Shown in pieces: positions 28,674 to 38,844 of a stretch of 64,000 nt of DNA (the stretch's first letter is position 1; every line of letters starts with the position of its first letter). The stretch is taken from positions 1,922,001-1,986,000 of the forward strand of contig CP036290.1 in assembly GCA_007750655.1 (NCBI GenBank), read 5' to 3'. This stretch comes from Rohdeia mirabilis. Its GTDB lineage: Bacteria > Planctomycetota > UBA1135 > GCA-002686595. The notes below the pieces were generated by a model, which did not search any database, was not told where the DNA came from, and saw only the letters and a list, made by a program, of their open reading frames with translations. A program made the translations under genes and the position numbers.

Positions 28674-31600
28674 ATGACATTCAGTTCGAGCACGACACGG
28701 CGATCGACGCTGCGCCCGGCCATGGCGATCGTGGCCCTCGTCCTGTGGATCGGGGCGGCGCCCGCGGCGTGGTGTCAGGACGGTGCGGACGGCGTGCGGC
28801 GTCTGGCGGAACGCCTGCTCGGTCAACGCGCGAGCGACGTGACGTTCGAACTGGCCAGCGGAACGCTCGGGGACGGGAACGACTCGTTCGCCGTGCTCGA
28901 GGTCGAGGACACGACGCGCATCTACGGCGAGTCCACGTCGGCCCTCGCGCGCGGCCTCTTCGAGTACCTGCGGCGCGACGTGTCGGCCCTGCCGTCCTGG
29001 TGGTCGGGGACGGCGCTGCAGAGCGCGGCGCGCGCCGGCGACGCGCTGCCGGCCGCGACCCCTTCGAAGGGCGGATCGGCCTACCAGCTGCGGCTGTACC
29101 TCGAGCCCGAGGCCTTCGCCTACGCCGGAGCCTTCTGGGACGCCGCGCGACTCGAGCGCGAGGTCGACCTCGCGGCTCTGCGCGGCTTCAACGCGATCAC
29201 GCTGCCGCTCGGACGCGATCTCGTCATGACCGAGGTGTACAAGCGCCTCGGACTCGAGCCCCAGGTCTACACGACCTGGTCCGTGGGCGCCGCCTTCCGA
29301 GCGTTCGGTTGGTGCGGCGAAGCGGTCGGCTGGATGGGGCCGCAATCCTTGACGTTCGCCGAGGCCGACGCGGCCCTTGCGCGCCGCGCCGTCGGACGCA
29401 TGCGCGACCTGGGCATCGAGCCCGTGCTGCCCGCCTTCACCGGCGTGCTGCCGGCCGGGTTCGCCGAACAGTTCCCCGGCGCGACGTTCCACGAACTGCC
29501 CGAGTGGGCGGGACTCGGGCGCTCCGTGCTGCTCGATGCCGCCGACCCGTTGTTCGATCGCCTGGCCGAGCTCTACTACGAGGAACAGGAGCGCGCGGTC
29601 GGCAAGAGCCGCCTCTACTTCGGTTCGCCGCTGGGCGAGAAGCGTCCGCCGCTCGACGACGTCGAGGGGCTGGCGCGCATGGCGGGCGGCGTCTCGCGCG
29701 CACTCGGCCTCCTGCGCCCGGAAGCGCGCTGGATCGTCAGCGCCTGGCCGTTCCGCTTCGACCGCGGCTTCTGGACCGACGCGCGCATCGCGGGCTTCCT
29801 CGGCGGCGCGCCGGTGGAGCAGGTGGTGCTGCTCGACAAGGTCGCGTCGACCGATCCGGTGTGGGAGCGCACCGACAGCTTCTTCGGCCGTCCGTTCCTG
29901 TGGGGCGTCACGCCGTCGTTCGGCGGTCGCCAGCGTCTGGGTGGACCGCTCGAACCGGTGGCGACGGAACTGCGGCGCGCCGCGTCCGAGTCCGAGACGC
30001 TGACGGGTTTCGCACTGGCCCACGAGAGCCCGGGCGTCGACCCGCTGCGCTTCGAGTACCTGTGCGACCAGCTCTGGACGAAGGAGTCCATCGACGCGGA
30101 CGCCTGGATCGAGTCGTGGGTGCGCGCGCGCTACGGCGCCGCCGATCCGCGCGCCGTTCGCGCCTGGCGCCGCATCCTCGTCGCGGCCTACGGCGAGAAC
30201 GTGGTCGACAGCGGACCGTCCGCCATCGTCGCCGCGCCGAGCACGTTCGCTCCGCCGCCGGTGCCCTACGACGCCGCCGCGCTGGTCGAGGCCTGGCGCG
30301 AACTCGTGGCCGTGGCCGAGGAGGGCGCGCCGCGTCCGGCCCTGGTCTTCGACCTCGTCGACATCGGGCGTCAGGTGCTCTCGAACGCGACCGTCGAACC
30401 GATCGGCGCGGCGCTCGACGCCTTCGCCGCTGGTGACGTCGAGGGTCTCGCAGCTCCGAGCGCGCGCACGCTCGCGGCCATGACGGATCTCGACGAACTG
30501 CTCGCGACGCACCCCGCGTTCCTGCTCGGAGCGTGGCTCCAGTCGGCCGGCGCGCGCGGCGGCGACGACGTGGAACGCGCGGCCATCGTCGCCGGTGCGC
30601 GCGCGCTCGTGACGCACTTCGGACCGATCGGCTCGTCCCTGCGCGACTGGGGCGGACGCGAGTGGGCCGGTCTCGTCGGCGCCTTCCACCGCGAGCGCTG
30701 GCGGCGCCTCTTCGAAGCCTTGGCGACGTCGGCCGGCTCGGGGACCGAGTTCGACGCGGCGGCGTTCGACGCGGGACTCGCCGCCTTCGAGCGCGAATGG
30801 GCCGCGCGCGCCAATCCGTACTCCGCGGTCCCGATGGGCGATCCCGTCGGAACGGCGCGCCGCCTCCTCGATCGGTGGGGACCGGAACTGAGTGCCGGTG
30901 CGACGCCGCCGGTCGAGTCCGGTCCTTCGCTCGTGGACGCGAGCACGCTGCCGCTCGCGCGCTGGCGCGTCGGCGACGACCGCGCGGTCGACGGTCCGCG
31001 CCTGGTGGCGGAGCTCGAGTTCGCCGCGTTCCTGCGCGAGTCGTTCGGCGTCGGTTTCGACCTCATCGAGTGGCGCGCCAGTGGTTGGGACGACGGTCAG
31101 AACGGCGGCGCGCGGGAAGCGGTCGTCTCGGCCCTCGCCACCACGCCCGGCGCCGTGCGCGACCTCGCCGCGCGGGCCGGAGCACGTCTGGCGCTCGTCA
31201 GTGGCGCGGACGGCTTCGGCGCGGACACCCAGGCCGAGCGCGCGCGCCGTCGCGAACTCGAACGCCTGGTCACGGATCTCGAACTGGGCGCGGTCGTGCT
31301 CGACGCGCGCCTCGGCGAACTGCGCGAGACGTCGCGCGCGGCGCTCATGCGCACGCTCCTCGCCCTGCGCGAACGCGCGAGCGATCTGCTGGTTCTCTCG
31401 CGCGGACTCGATCTCGGCGAGGCCGCACCGATCGCCGCCACGAGTCAGGTCGCGAGCGGTCCGTGGTTCGCCGCGCCGCGCTCGGCCGCGTTGCACGTGC
31501 ACGGCGACGAACTGGCGCGCGGCCGCGCGGAGACGCGACTGAGCGAGACGCGCGGTGTGCCGGTGGACGGCCGTCAGGGTTGGGCCGACGCGCTGGTGTG

Positions 31601-32798
31601 GCAGGCCTTCGGTCTCGCTCCGCTGTTCGCCTTCGACGTCGGCGGCGCGCCGTGGTTGCTCGAGGACACCGACCTGGTGCGCTTCGCCAGGTTGCTCGAG
31701 CTCTTCGAGGAGAACCGCGCGCTGCTGGCCGAACCCGTCACGCTCGCCTCGTCGGCCTACGCGAGCGGCGCCGTCGCGCGCGGCAACACGCGGGCGCAGA
31801 TCGTCGTCGTCCGCAACCTCGCCTTCGAGACGGTCACGGTCGAACTGCCGGTCGGGCCGGCGCTGGGGCTCGATCCCCAGTTGGCCTACGAAGCGCGGCA
31901 GTGGCACCCGAGCGAGCGCTACCTCGGGCGCGTGCCGTCGGGCGACTCCATCCCGATCACGGTGGCTCCGTTCGGTTGCGTGCTCATCGCGCTGTCGGCG
32001 GACGGCTTCGAGGACCCGATCGTCGAGGGCTCGGAACAGCTGTGGATCCCAGGGCCCGAAGGCACCGCGCGCCGCGTGGTCCTGTTCGGCGACCCCGGTG
32101 GCGAAGTGCGCATCAGGCTGCGCGGCGACGCGTCGGTGTTCGAGCGCGCGACCGTCGACGGCGTCGGTGTCGACGCGGTACTGGGCGGTGGCGAACTGCG
32201 CCTGCGCTTCCCCGGCGAGCCCGCCGATGCCGCGAGCGGCACGCGCGCGCTGGGAGCGTTCGAACTGGCCGACCTGCCGTCGAACTCGAGCGAGCTGGTC
32301 GGCGCCGCGCGCGCGTCGATCGGTTCCGGCTCGCCCTTCGCCGTCCTCGCCGAACGCGGCACCAGCGGGTTCGCCGAGGTCGAACGCACGCGGCGCCTGG
32401 TCCAGGCGGATCTCGAACGCCGCGGCGCGAGTGGAGCACCGATCGACGTCCTGCAGAACCAACCGCGTCACGCTCGGCGCCTGCGCGTCACGTTGCCCGA
32501 CCACCTGCGCGCCGGCCAGTCGATCGCCGTCGCGGTCGAATGGGCCGAAGGTGGCACGCCGGGGACCTTGGCCGTCACCGCCCGCATCCCCGGGCGCGGG
32601 CTCGTCGGAGCCCGCTCGCGCTTCGGACCGCCCGGCGCGCCGACGTACGTCGTGGAGCTGCGCCCCGAGGACGCCGGTCGCGAGATCGACCTGTGGATCC
32701 TCGACGACTCGGCGGAGTCGGTCGGCATCGAGCGGGCGCGCGCCTGGCTGCGCGACGGTCCCGAGGTGCGCGCCGCGCGCACGCTCGTGCTCGAGTGA
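28674..32798 (+). CDS. Secreted GH89-like alpha-N-acetylglucosaminidase with long C-terminal extension
   Basis: This 1374-aa protein has an N-terminal signal peptide (basic TTRRSTLRPAM then IVALVLWIGAAPAAWCQ). Residues ~40-700 match alpha-N-acetylglucosaminidase (NAGLU, GH89): ALRGFNAITLPLG, WMGPQSL, GSPLGEKRPPLDD (candidate acid Glu), WGVTPSFGG (canonical NFGGN) and FALAHESPG (candidate second Glu). Several positions diverge, so the exact substrate is uncertain. The ~670-residue remainder, including RWRVGDDRAVDGPRL and a later beta-rich part, I do not recognise. ATG 28674 gives a good signal peptide. The likely role is degradation of GlcNAc-containing polysaccharide outside the cytoplasm. 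Confidence 0.7.
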   Translation: MTFSSSTTRRSTLRPAMAIVALVLWIGAAPAAWCQDGADGVRRLAERLLGQRASDVTFELASGTLGDGNDSFAVLEVEDTTRIYGESTSALARGLFEYLRRDVSALPSWWSGTALQSAARAGDALPAATPSKGGSAYQLRLYLEPEAFAYAGAFWDAARLEREVDLAALRGFNAITLPLGRDLVMTEVYKRLGLEPQVYTTWSVGAAFRAFGWCGEAVGWMGPQSLTFAEADAALARRAVGRMRDLGIEPVLPAFTGVLPAGFAEQFPGATFHELPEWAGLGRSVLLDAADPLFDRLAELYYEEQERAVGKSRLYFGSPLGEKRPPLDDVEGLARMAGGVSRALGLLRPEARWIVSAWPFRFDRGFWTDARIAGFLGGAPVEQVVLLDKVASTDPVWERTDSFFGRPFLWGVTPSFGGRQRLGGPLEPVATELRRAASESETLTGFALAHESPGVDPLRFEYLCDQLWTKESIDADAWIESWVRARYGAADPRAVRAWRRILVAAYGENVVDSGPSAIVAAPSTFAPPPVPYDAAALVEAWRELVAVAEEGAPRPALVFDLVDIGRQVLSNATVEPIGAALDAFAAGDVEGLAAPSARTLAAMTDLDELLATHPAFLLGAWLQSAGARGGDDVERAAIVAGARALVTHFGPIGSSLRDWGGREWAGLVGAFHRERWRRLFEALATSAGSGTEFDAAAFDAGLAAFEREWAARANPYSAVPMGDPVGTARRLLDRWGPELSAGATPPVESGPSLVDASTLPLARWRVGDDRAVDGPRLVAELEFAAFLRESFGVGFDLIEWRASGWDDGQNGGAREAVVSALATTPGAVRDLAARAGARLALVSGADGFGADTQAERARRRELERLVTDLELGAVVLDARLGELRETSRAALMRTLLALRERASDLLVLSRGLDLGEAAPIAATSQVASGPWFAAPRSAALHVHGDELARGRAETRLSETRGVPVDGRQGWADALVWQAFGLAPLFAFDVGGAPWLLEDTDLVRFARLLELFEENRALLAEPVTLASSAYASGAVARGNTRAQIVVVRNLAFETVTVELPVGPALGLDPQLAYEARQWHPSERYLGRVPSGDSIPITVAPFGCVLIALSADGFEDPIVEGSEQLWIPGPEGTARRVVLFGDPGGEVRIRLRGDASVFERATVDGVGVDAVLGGGELRLRFPGEPADAASGTRALGAFELADLPSNSSELVGAARASIGSGSPFAVLAERGTSGFAEVERTRRLVQADLERRGASGAPIDVLQNQPRHARRLRVTLPDHLRAGQSIAVAVEWAEGGTPGTLAVTARIPGRGLVGARSRFGPPGAPTYVVELRPEDAGREIDLWILDDSAESVGIERARAWLRDGPEVRAARTLVLE

Positions 32799-32970
32799 GT
32801 CCGAACGCGCCCCCGCGATCGGTCGTGGTGGAACGGCTCGGGTCCGCTCGAGGCTGCCACTAGGATCTGTGGTGCTCGGCTCCAGCGCGAGTCGCGCCGC
32901 GAACCCCGACCGCGAGCACGGCTCGGACCTCTCGAGTGCCGCCGTTCCGACTTCGACCGAACCCTCCGCG

Positions 32971-35517
32971 ATGACCCACGACGCTGCCCTCGACTCGCAC
33001 GCTCCGCGCACCGACCTCTTGCCGGCCGAACGGACGCGGACCCTTCTGCGGGTCCCGACCGAGAAGCTGCGCTGGCAGTGCGATCCCGCGGCGCTCGGCG
33101 TGCGGTCCACGGCGGACGTCGAACCCGTGCGCGGCGTGAGCGGTCAACAGGACGCGGTCGAGGCGCTGCGCTTCGGACTCGAGATCCACGCACCCGGTCA
33201 GAACGTGTACGTGCGCGGTCTGTCGGGGACCGGACGCACGCGACTCGTCCGCCACCTGCTCGAGGAGGTGAAGCCGAGTTGTCCGTTGCCGCCCGACCGC
33301 GTCTTCGTGCACGACTTCGAGCGCCCCGACCGTCCAGCGCTGATCACGTTGCCGCGCGGGCGTGGCCGGGTCTTCCGCGACCGCATCGACGAGCTGGTGG
33401 CCTACCTGCGCGACGCGCTCCTGCCGGCGCTGTCCTCCGATCGCATGAAGGTGCGCCGCGCCGAGCTGGAGACGCGGCTCAAGGCGCGTCTGACCGAGCT
33501 GACGAAGCCCTTCGACGAACAGCTCGAGAAGGAGGGATTCGGGCTCGCGATGCTCAACACGCCCGTCGGCCAGCAGCCGGCGGTGCTGCCGGTGATCGAA
33601 GGCCAGCCCGCGCCGCCCGATCGACTGGCCGCGCTGGTCCAGGAGGGGAAGCTCGACGCCGACAGGCTGACCGAGCTGCGCACGCGCGCCGACGCTCTGG
33701 GAACCGAGTACCGCGAACTCAGCGAGAAGATCGCCAAGCTCAACCAGGAACACCGCGACAGTCTGCGCGCCGGCTACGAGAGCGAGGCGCGGCGGTTGCT
33801 CGATCGTTCGGTGTGCGAGATCGCGGCCGCGTTCCCCGCTCCGGCGGTCCAGCGTTTCCTGTCCGCGCTCGTCGACGACGTGGTCGGCAAGCGGCTTCAC
33901 GCGCTGGGCGAGAGCGCCGAGGAAGAGGGGGCCGAGGACCTGCACTGGACGCGGCGCTACCGCGTCAATCTCGTGCGCTCCTGGGATCCGGACGACCCGT
34001 GTCCGATCGTGGTCGAGACCCAGCCGACCCTGCGCAACCTCGTCGGAACGATCGAGCGCAGCGTGCTGCCGAACGGCGCGGCCTTCAGCGACCACCTGAT
34101 GATCGTCGGCGGTTCGCTGCTGGCGGCCGACGGCGGCTACATCGTGCTCGAGGCCCGCGATCTTCTGACCGAGCCGGGCGCGTGGAAGATGTTGGTGCGA
34201 ACGCTGCGCACCGGCGTGCTCGAGATCGCGCCGCAGGACTCGATGCTCTTCGGTTCGATGGCGGCGCTGAAGCCCGAGCCGATCGACGTGGACATCAAGG
34301 TCATCCTCATCGGCGACCCGGGGCTCTACATGGCGCTCGACTCGGCCGATCCGGACTTCCCGCAGCTGTTCAAGGTCCTGGCCGACTTCGACTCGTCCCT
34401 GCCGAACGACGCGCGCGGGCTCGAGCACTACGCGGGCACGCTCGCGGCTCTCGTGGCCGACGAGAAGCTGCCGCCGATCTCCGCCGACGGGATCGCGGCG
34501 CTGGCGGAGCACGGTGCGCGCATCGCTGGACGCAGCGATCGATTGACGGCGCGTTTCGGACGCCTGTCCGATCTGGCGCGCGAAGCGGCCTACCTGGCCC
34601 AGCGCGCCGCGGCCCCGGAGGTCACGCGCGAGCACGTGCGTGAAGCCGTGCGACGCACCAGACGCCGGGCCGATCTGCCGGCGCGCCGCTTCCGCGAGCG
34701 GATCGCCGACGGCACGCTGCGGATCGACACGCGCGGCTCCGTCGTCGGGCAGGTCAACGGACTGGCGACGACCCACGCCGGGCCCTTGACCTACGGGTTC
34801 CCCGCGCGCATCACGACGACGATCGGGCCCGGCAACCGCGGCACCGTGAACATCGAGGGCGAGGCCCAGCTCTCCGGCTCGATCCACACCAAGGGCTTCC
34901 AGATCCTCGGCGGCCTGATGCGGCACCTGTTGCGCGGCGCCGAGCACCCGCTGTCGTTCTCGGCCTCGATGGCCTTCGAGCAGAGCTACGGCGGCATCGA
35001 CGGCGACTCGGCCTCGGCGGCGGAGACCTGCTGTCTCTTGTCCGCGCTGACCGGCGTTCCGCTCGACCAGGGCGTCGCGATGACCGGCGCGATCGACCAG
35101 TTCGGTCACGTCCAACCGATCGGCGCGGCGACCGAGAAGATCGAAGGCTTCTTCGACACCTGCTCGGACGCCGGCCTGACCGGCGAACAGGGCGTGATCG
35201 TCCCGCGCTCGAACGTGGTCGATCTGATGCTGCGACCGGACGTGGTCGAAGCCTGCGCGGCGGGGCGCTTCCACGTGTGGGCGGTCGACACCGTCGGTCA
35301 GGCGCTCGAGATCTTCACGGGTGTGGCGGCGGGGGAGGTCGAGGCCTACACCGCGCGCTATCCGCAAGGGTCTTTGCTAATGCTCGCGATCGAGCGCGCC
35401 GGAGACTTCTGGCGGCAGGCGCGCCAAGGTCCGCGAGAGAACGGCGGAGCGAAGCGCGAGGCCATCGGTCCGGCGGCCGGGAACGATCCGACGGGCGCCG
35501 GTGACACGACGGACTGA
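32971..35517 (+). CDS. Lon-related ATP-dependent protease (AAA_32/LonB-like, S16)
   Basis: This 848-aa protein has an AAA-like N-terminus with a P-loop GLSGTGRTRL, where the usual Lys is Arg. A helical insert (~150-270) follows, then a C-terminal Lon protease domain with the Ser680/Lys723 dyad in IDGDSASAAET and IGAATEKIEGFFD. The 43-residue spacing equals E. coli Lon. It lacks the Lon N-terminal LAN domain and resembles the YcbZ-type Lon-like family. ATG 32971 is chosen. A TAGGAT box at 32861-32866 precedes in-frame GTG codons at 32869 and 32872, so a 33-34-residue longer form is possible. Confidence 0.9.
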   Translation: MTHDAALDSHAPRTDLLPAERTRTLLRVPTEKLRWQCDPAALGVRSTADVEPVRGVSGQQDAVEALRFGLEIHAPGQNVYVRGLSGTGRTRLVRHLLEEVKPSCPLPPDRVFVHDFERPDRPALITLPRGRGRVFRDRIDELVAYLRDALLPALSSDRMKVRRAELETRLKARLTELTKPFDEQLEKEGFGLAMLNTPVGQQPAVLPVIEGQPAPPDRLAALVQEGKLDADRLTELRTRADALGTEYRELSEKIAKLNQEHRDSLRAGYESEARRLLDRSVCEIAAAFPAPAVQRFLSALVDDVVGKRLHALGESAEEEGAEDLHWTRRYRVNLVRSWDPDDPCPIVVETQPTLRNLVGTIERSVLPNGAAFSDHLMIVGGSLLAADGGYIVLEARDLLTEPGAWKMLVRTLRTGVLEIAPQDSMLFGSMAALKPEPIDVDIKVILIGDPGLYMALDSADPDFPQLFKVLADFDSSLPNDARGLEHYAGTLAALVADEKLPPISADGIAALAEHGARIAGRSDRLTARFGRLSDLAREAAYLAQRAAAPEVTREHVREAVRRTRRRADLPARRFRERIADGTLRIDTRGSVVGQVNGLATTHAGPLTYGFPARITTTIGPGNRGTVNIEGEAQLSGSIHTKGFQILGGLMRHLLRGAEHPLSFSASMAFEQSYGGIDGDSASAAETCCLLSALTGVPLDQGVAMTGAIDQFGHVQPIGAATEKIEGFFDTCSDAGLTGEQGVIVPRSNVVDLMLRPDVVEACAAGRFHVWAVDTVGQALEIFTGVAAGEVEAYTARYPQGSLLMLAIERAGDFWRQARQGPRENGGAKREAIGPAAGNDPTGAGDTTD

Positions 35518-35647
35518 GCTGCGCCTCTCGAACGCTGCGTTCGATCAGCGTCCGCCGACGCACGTCCGGGTTCCACGGGCGGCACGGCGCGTTTCGGCGC
35601 TCCGTCGATTCGCCGGGTTCCGCTCCGGTGGGGCCGAACCGCGTCCT

Positions 35648-35653
35648 TAAGAT
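35648..35653 (+). promoter_or_regulatory. -10 box of nhaA (leaderless arrangement)
   Basis: TAAGAT is the only A/T-rich hexamer in the 145-bp gap and ends 9 nt before ATG 35663. Transcription would begin at or within 2 nt of the start codon. No SD precedes the ATG. Confidence 0.5.
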
Positions 35654-35662
35654 CGCCGCACC

Positions 35663-37015
35663 ATGGCACACGGCTCGGAAGAAGATCCCACCGCGGGTGG
35701 CGGCCTCCCTGAGGCGCCTGTCGACCAGTTCACGCGCCCCGTCGCACAGTTCCTGCGGGTCCAGGCCCTGTCCGGGATCCTGCTCGCCCTGTGCACGGTC
35801 GCCGCGCTGATCGCGGCCAACGGCGGCGCCTACGATGCCTGGAAGGGCTTCTGGGACACCGAGATCACCGTCGCCGCCGGCTCGTTCGACCTGACGTACC
35901 CCCTGTGGTACTGGGTCAACGACGCGTTGATGGTGATCTTCTTCTTCGTCGTCGGCCTCGAGATCAAGCGCGAGGTGGCGGACGGCCACCTGTCCAACCG
36001 GCGCGCCCTGATGCTGCCGCTCGCCGCGGCCGTCGGCGGTGCGGTCGTTCCCGCGCTGATCTTCTACTGGATCGAGAACGGCACGGAAGGCGCGCGCGGC
36101 TGGGCCATTCCGATGGCCACCGACATCGCCTTCGTCGTGGGCTGTCTCGCGCTGCTCGGCTCGCGCGTCCCGGCGGGACTGAAGATCTTCGTGCTGAGCC
36201 TCGCGATCGTCGACGACCTGATCGCCGTGCTGGTCATCGCGCTGTTCTACGCGGAGAGCATCTCGACCATGTGGCTCGCCGGTTCGGCGGTCGGCATCGC
36301 GATCGTCGTCCTGCTCCAGAAGCTCGGCGTGCGGCGCATCGGTATCTACGTGATCGTCGGCTCGGTGCTCTGGCTGTGCATGTTCAAGTCCGGCGTCCAC
36401 CCGACCGTCGCGGGCGTGATCCTCGGCATCCTGACCCCCGTCAAGCCCTGGGTCAGCCGCCCGTCCATCCGCGAGGTCATCCGCACGACGACGCTCGCCA
36501 TCGACGACGCCGAGGCGCGGGGTACGCGTGCCCACATGGCGCTCGAGCGGCTGGCTTTCGCCTCGCGCGAGGCCCGCTCGCCCCTCGACCGACTCGAGTA
36601 CCGCCTGCACCCCTGGGTGAGTTTCGTGATCATGCCGATCTTCGCGCTCGCCAACGCCGCCGTGCCGATCTCGGCCGACGCGGTGTCCGATCCGCTGTCG
36701 CTCGCGATCGCGGGCGGCCTCGTCCTCGGCAAGCCCTTCGGCATCACGCTGGCCGCGCTGGTGGTGGTCGGGCTCGGACTGGCCTCCCTGCCGCGCGGCG
36801 TGAACTGGGGCATGATCATCGGCGCCGGCGTCCTCTCCGGCACCGGCTTCACCATGAGCCTGTTCATTGGCAGCCTGGCCTTCCCCGACGGCTCGCCGCT
36901 GGTCGACATCGCGCGCACGGGCATCCTGGTCGGATCGGCCGTCAGCATCGTGGCCGGCATGGCGGTCCTCTTCGTGGCCATTCGCCGGCCGGTGAAAGAA
37001 GCGCTCGTCAGCTAG
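35663..37015 (+). CDS. nhaA: Na+/H+ antiporter NhaA
   Basis: This 450-aa inner-membrane antiporter exchanges internal Na+ for external protons. The ion-binding aspartates Asp184-Asp185 lie in SLAIVDDLIAVLVIALFY. Other signatures are DALMVIFFFVVGLEIKRE, PMATDIAFVVG, SGVHPTVAGVILG and GVLSGTGFTMSLFI. It is about 60 residues longer than E. coli NhaA, owing to an N-terminal acidic extension and the cytoplasmic loop between the two halves. Its TAG overlaps the stop of the convergent ABC gene in the tetranucleotide CTAG. Confidence 0.96.
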   Translation: MAHGSEEDPTAGGGLPEAPVDQFTRPVAQFLRVQALSGILLALCTVAALIAANGGAYDAWKGFWDTEITVAAGSFDLTYPLWYWVNDALMVIFFFVVGLEIKREVADGHLSNRRALMLPLAAAVGGAVVPALIFYWIENGTEGARGWAIPMATDIAFVVGCLALLGSRVPAGLKIFVLSLAIVDDLIAVLVIALFYAESISTMWLAGSAVGIAIVVLLQKLGVRRIGIYVIVGSVLWLCMFKSGVHPTVAGVILGILTPVKPWVSRPSIREVIRTTTLAIDDAEARGTRAHMALERLAFASREARSPLDRLEYRLHPWVSFVIMPIFALANAAVPISADAVSDPLSLAIAGGLVLGKPFGITLAALVVVGLGLASLPRGVNWGMIIGAGVLSGTGFTMSLFIGSLAFPDGSPLVDIARTGILVGSAVSIVAGMAVLFVAIRRPVKEALVS

Positions 37016-38844
37016 CGCGAGAGCGCTTCGAGCTCGGCGTAGCGACCGCGCCTCTCGAGCAGTTCGGTGTGCGTGCCGCTCTCGACGATGCGGCCGCCCT
37101 CGATCACCACGATCAGGTCCGCGCCGCGGATCGTCGAGAGGCGGTGCGCCACGACCACCGCGGTCCGGCCGACGAGCGCCTGTTCGACGGCGGCCTGCAG
37201 TCGGCGCTCGGTGGCCGTGTCGACCGAACTCGTGGCTTCGTCCATGACGAGCAGCTGCGGGTCGGCGAGCAGCGCGCGCGCCAACGACACCAACTGGCGC
37301 TCGCCCATCGAGAGCCGTGCGCCGCCCGCGCCGACCTGGGTCTCGAAGCCGTCCGGGTGCGACTCGAGGACGCGGTCGAGCTGGGCCAGGCGCGCGACCT
37401 CGACGAGTTCGGCGTCGGTGGCGCCGGGTTTGGCGTAGCGCAGGTTGTCCGCCAGCGTGCCGCTGAACAGATGCGGCTCCTGCAGCACGACGCCGAGCTG
37501 CTCCTGCCACCAGGCGAGGCTGCGTTCGCGGTACTCGACGCCGCTCGTGACCAGGCGCCCGCGCGTCGGCTCGCGGAAACGACACAACAGCGACGTCAGC
37601 GTGGTTTTGCCACCGCCGGTCGGTCCGACCAGGGCGACCGTCGCGCCCTCGGGGATCACGAGGTCGAGGCCCGCGAGGACGTCGGGGCCGTCGCCGTACC
37701 GAAAGTGCACGCCCTCGAGTCGCAGTTCACCGATGCGTGGCGGCAAGCCGTCGGGGGCGAGCCCGTCGGGGGCGCTGCCGTCCGCTCCGGCCCGTTCGCT
37801 CGCCGCGGCCAGGCGCTCGAGCGCCCGCGGCGTGTCCTTCACCGTCGGCACCTCGTCGATCAGTCCGAACACGCGCTCGGCCGAGGCCTGGGCCATCTGG
37901 AACTCGCAGAACCACGCCGCCATCTCCTGGAGCGGTTCGAAGAACTGACGGCTGTAGCCGAGGAACGCGACGAGGGTGCCGACGCTGATGGCACCGTCGA
38001 ACACGCTCACGCCGCCGAAGCCCAGGCACAGACCGCCCGCGAGTCCGGCCAGGCTCAGCACCAGCGGCAGGTACAGCGCCGAGAGGTTCGCGTTGGCGAC
38101 CGAGCGCCGGCGCATGGAACCCGTCAGCTCCTCGAAGCGCGACTGGAAGCCCGTCTGCGCCCCGAACGCGCGCACGGTCGCGACGCCCGAGAGCGTCTCG
38201 TCGTAGGCGGCGGTCAGGCGCGAGTTGAGTCCGCGCACCTGGCGCGCCGTGCGCAGGATGCGGCGTTGGAACCACAGGCTCGCCACCCACAGCACGGGCA
38301 CGACCGAAAGCGCGATCAGGCCCAGCCGCAGATCGAGCCAGAGCATCGCGAGCGCCGAGACCGTCATAGTCGTCAGGCCCCACGCGATGTCGAGCAGGCC
38401 CCAGGACAGCGCCTGCGAGAGGCGATCGCAGTCCGACGTCTGCCGCGCGAGCAACCATCCGACCGGGCGCTTGTCGAAGTAGTCGAGCGACAGGCGTTGG
38501 ACGTTCGCGAACGCCTCGGCGCGGATGTCGTGGGCCACGTGCGCGCGGATGCGGCCCCCGAGCGACACGAACGTGCGCACGAGCAGGCACAGCAGGACGA
38601 TCAGCCCCGCGTAGGCGCAGAGCCAGCGCACGACGTCGCCGCCCGGGTCGGTGGCGGCGTCGACGATCCGACCGACGACGAGGTTGAACAGGCCGTCGAC
38701 CGTGCCGGTGGCGATCGCGCAGCCGATGAGCATCAGCGTCCAGCGCCGGTAGCGCAGCGTGTAGCCGACCAGCCGGCGCCACAGCCGCCAGTCCATCCGC
38801 TCGGCCGGGCGATCCTCCTCGGGATCGTGATGGTGGGCGCTCAT
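37012..38844 (-). CDS. Heterodimeric ABC exporter, subunit B
   Basis: This 610-aa type IV ABC half-transporter has an N-terminal six-helix domain (~20-330) and a nucleotide-binding domain: Walker A GPTGGGKTT, a non-canonical signature LSMGERQ, Walker B LLVMDEATSSVD with an intact catalytic Glu, and H-loop VAHRLST. Paired with the upstream ABC gene it gives one consensus and one degenerate ATP site, as in BmrCD/LmrCD/TM287-288. A linker before the NBD has the repeat APDGLAPDGLPP. ATG 38844 overlaps the stop of the upstream gene (ATGA). Confidence 0.93.
   Translation of the reverse strand: MSAHHHDPEEDRPAERMDWRLWRRLVGYTLRYRRWTLMLIGCAIATGTVDGLFNLVVGRIVDAATDPGGDVVRWLCAYAGLIVLLCLLVRTFVSLGGRIRAHVAHDIRAEAFANVQRLSLDYFDKRPVGWLLARQTSDCDRLSQALSWGLLDIAWGLTTMTVSALAMLWLDLRLGLIALSVVPVLWVASLWFQRRILRTARQVRGLNSRLTAAYDETLSGVATVRAFGAQTGFQSRFEELTGSMRRRSVANANLSALYLPLVLSLAGLAGGLCLGFGGVSVFDGAISVGTLVAFLGYSRQFFEPLQEMAAWFCEFQMAQASAERVFGLIDEVPTVKDTPRALERLAAASERAGADGSAPDGLAPDGLPPRIGELRLEGVHFRYGDGPDVLAGLDLVIPEGATVALVGPTGGGKTTLTSLLCRFREPTRGRLVTSGVEYRERSLAWWQEQLGVVLQEPHLFSGTLADNLRYAKPGATDAELVEVARLAQLDRVLESHPDGFETQVGAGGARLSMGERQLVSLARALLADPQLLVMDEATSSVDTATERRLQAAVEQALVGRTAVVVAHRLSTIRGADLIVVIEGGRIVESGTHTELLERRGRYAELEALSR

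Noticed and set aside
26256-33110. A minus-strand open frame of over 2,200 codons
   Set aside because: It runs antisense through an ABC exporter and the GH89-like gene, is rich in Arg/Glu/Gln low complexity and shows no domain. It arises from the strong third-position GC bias.
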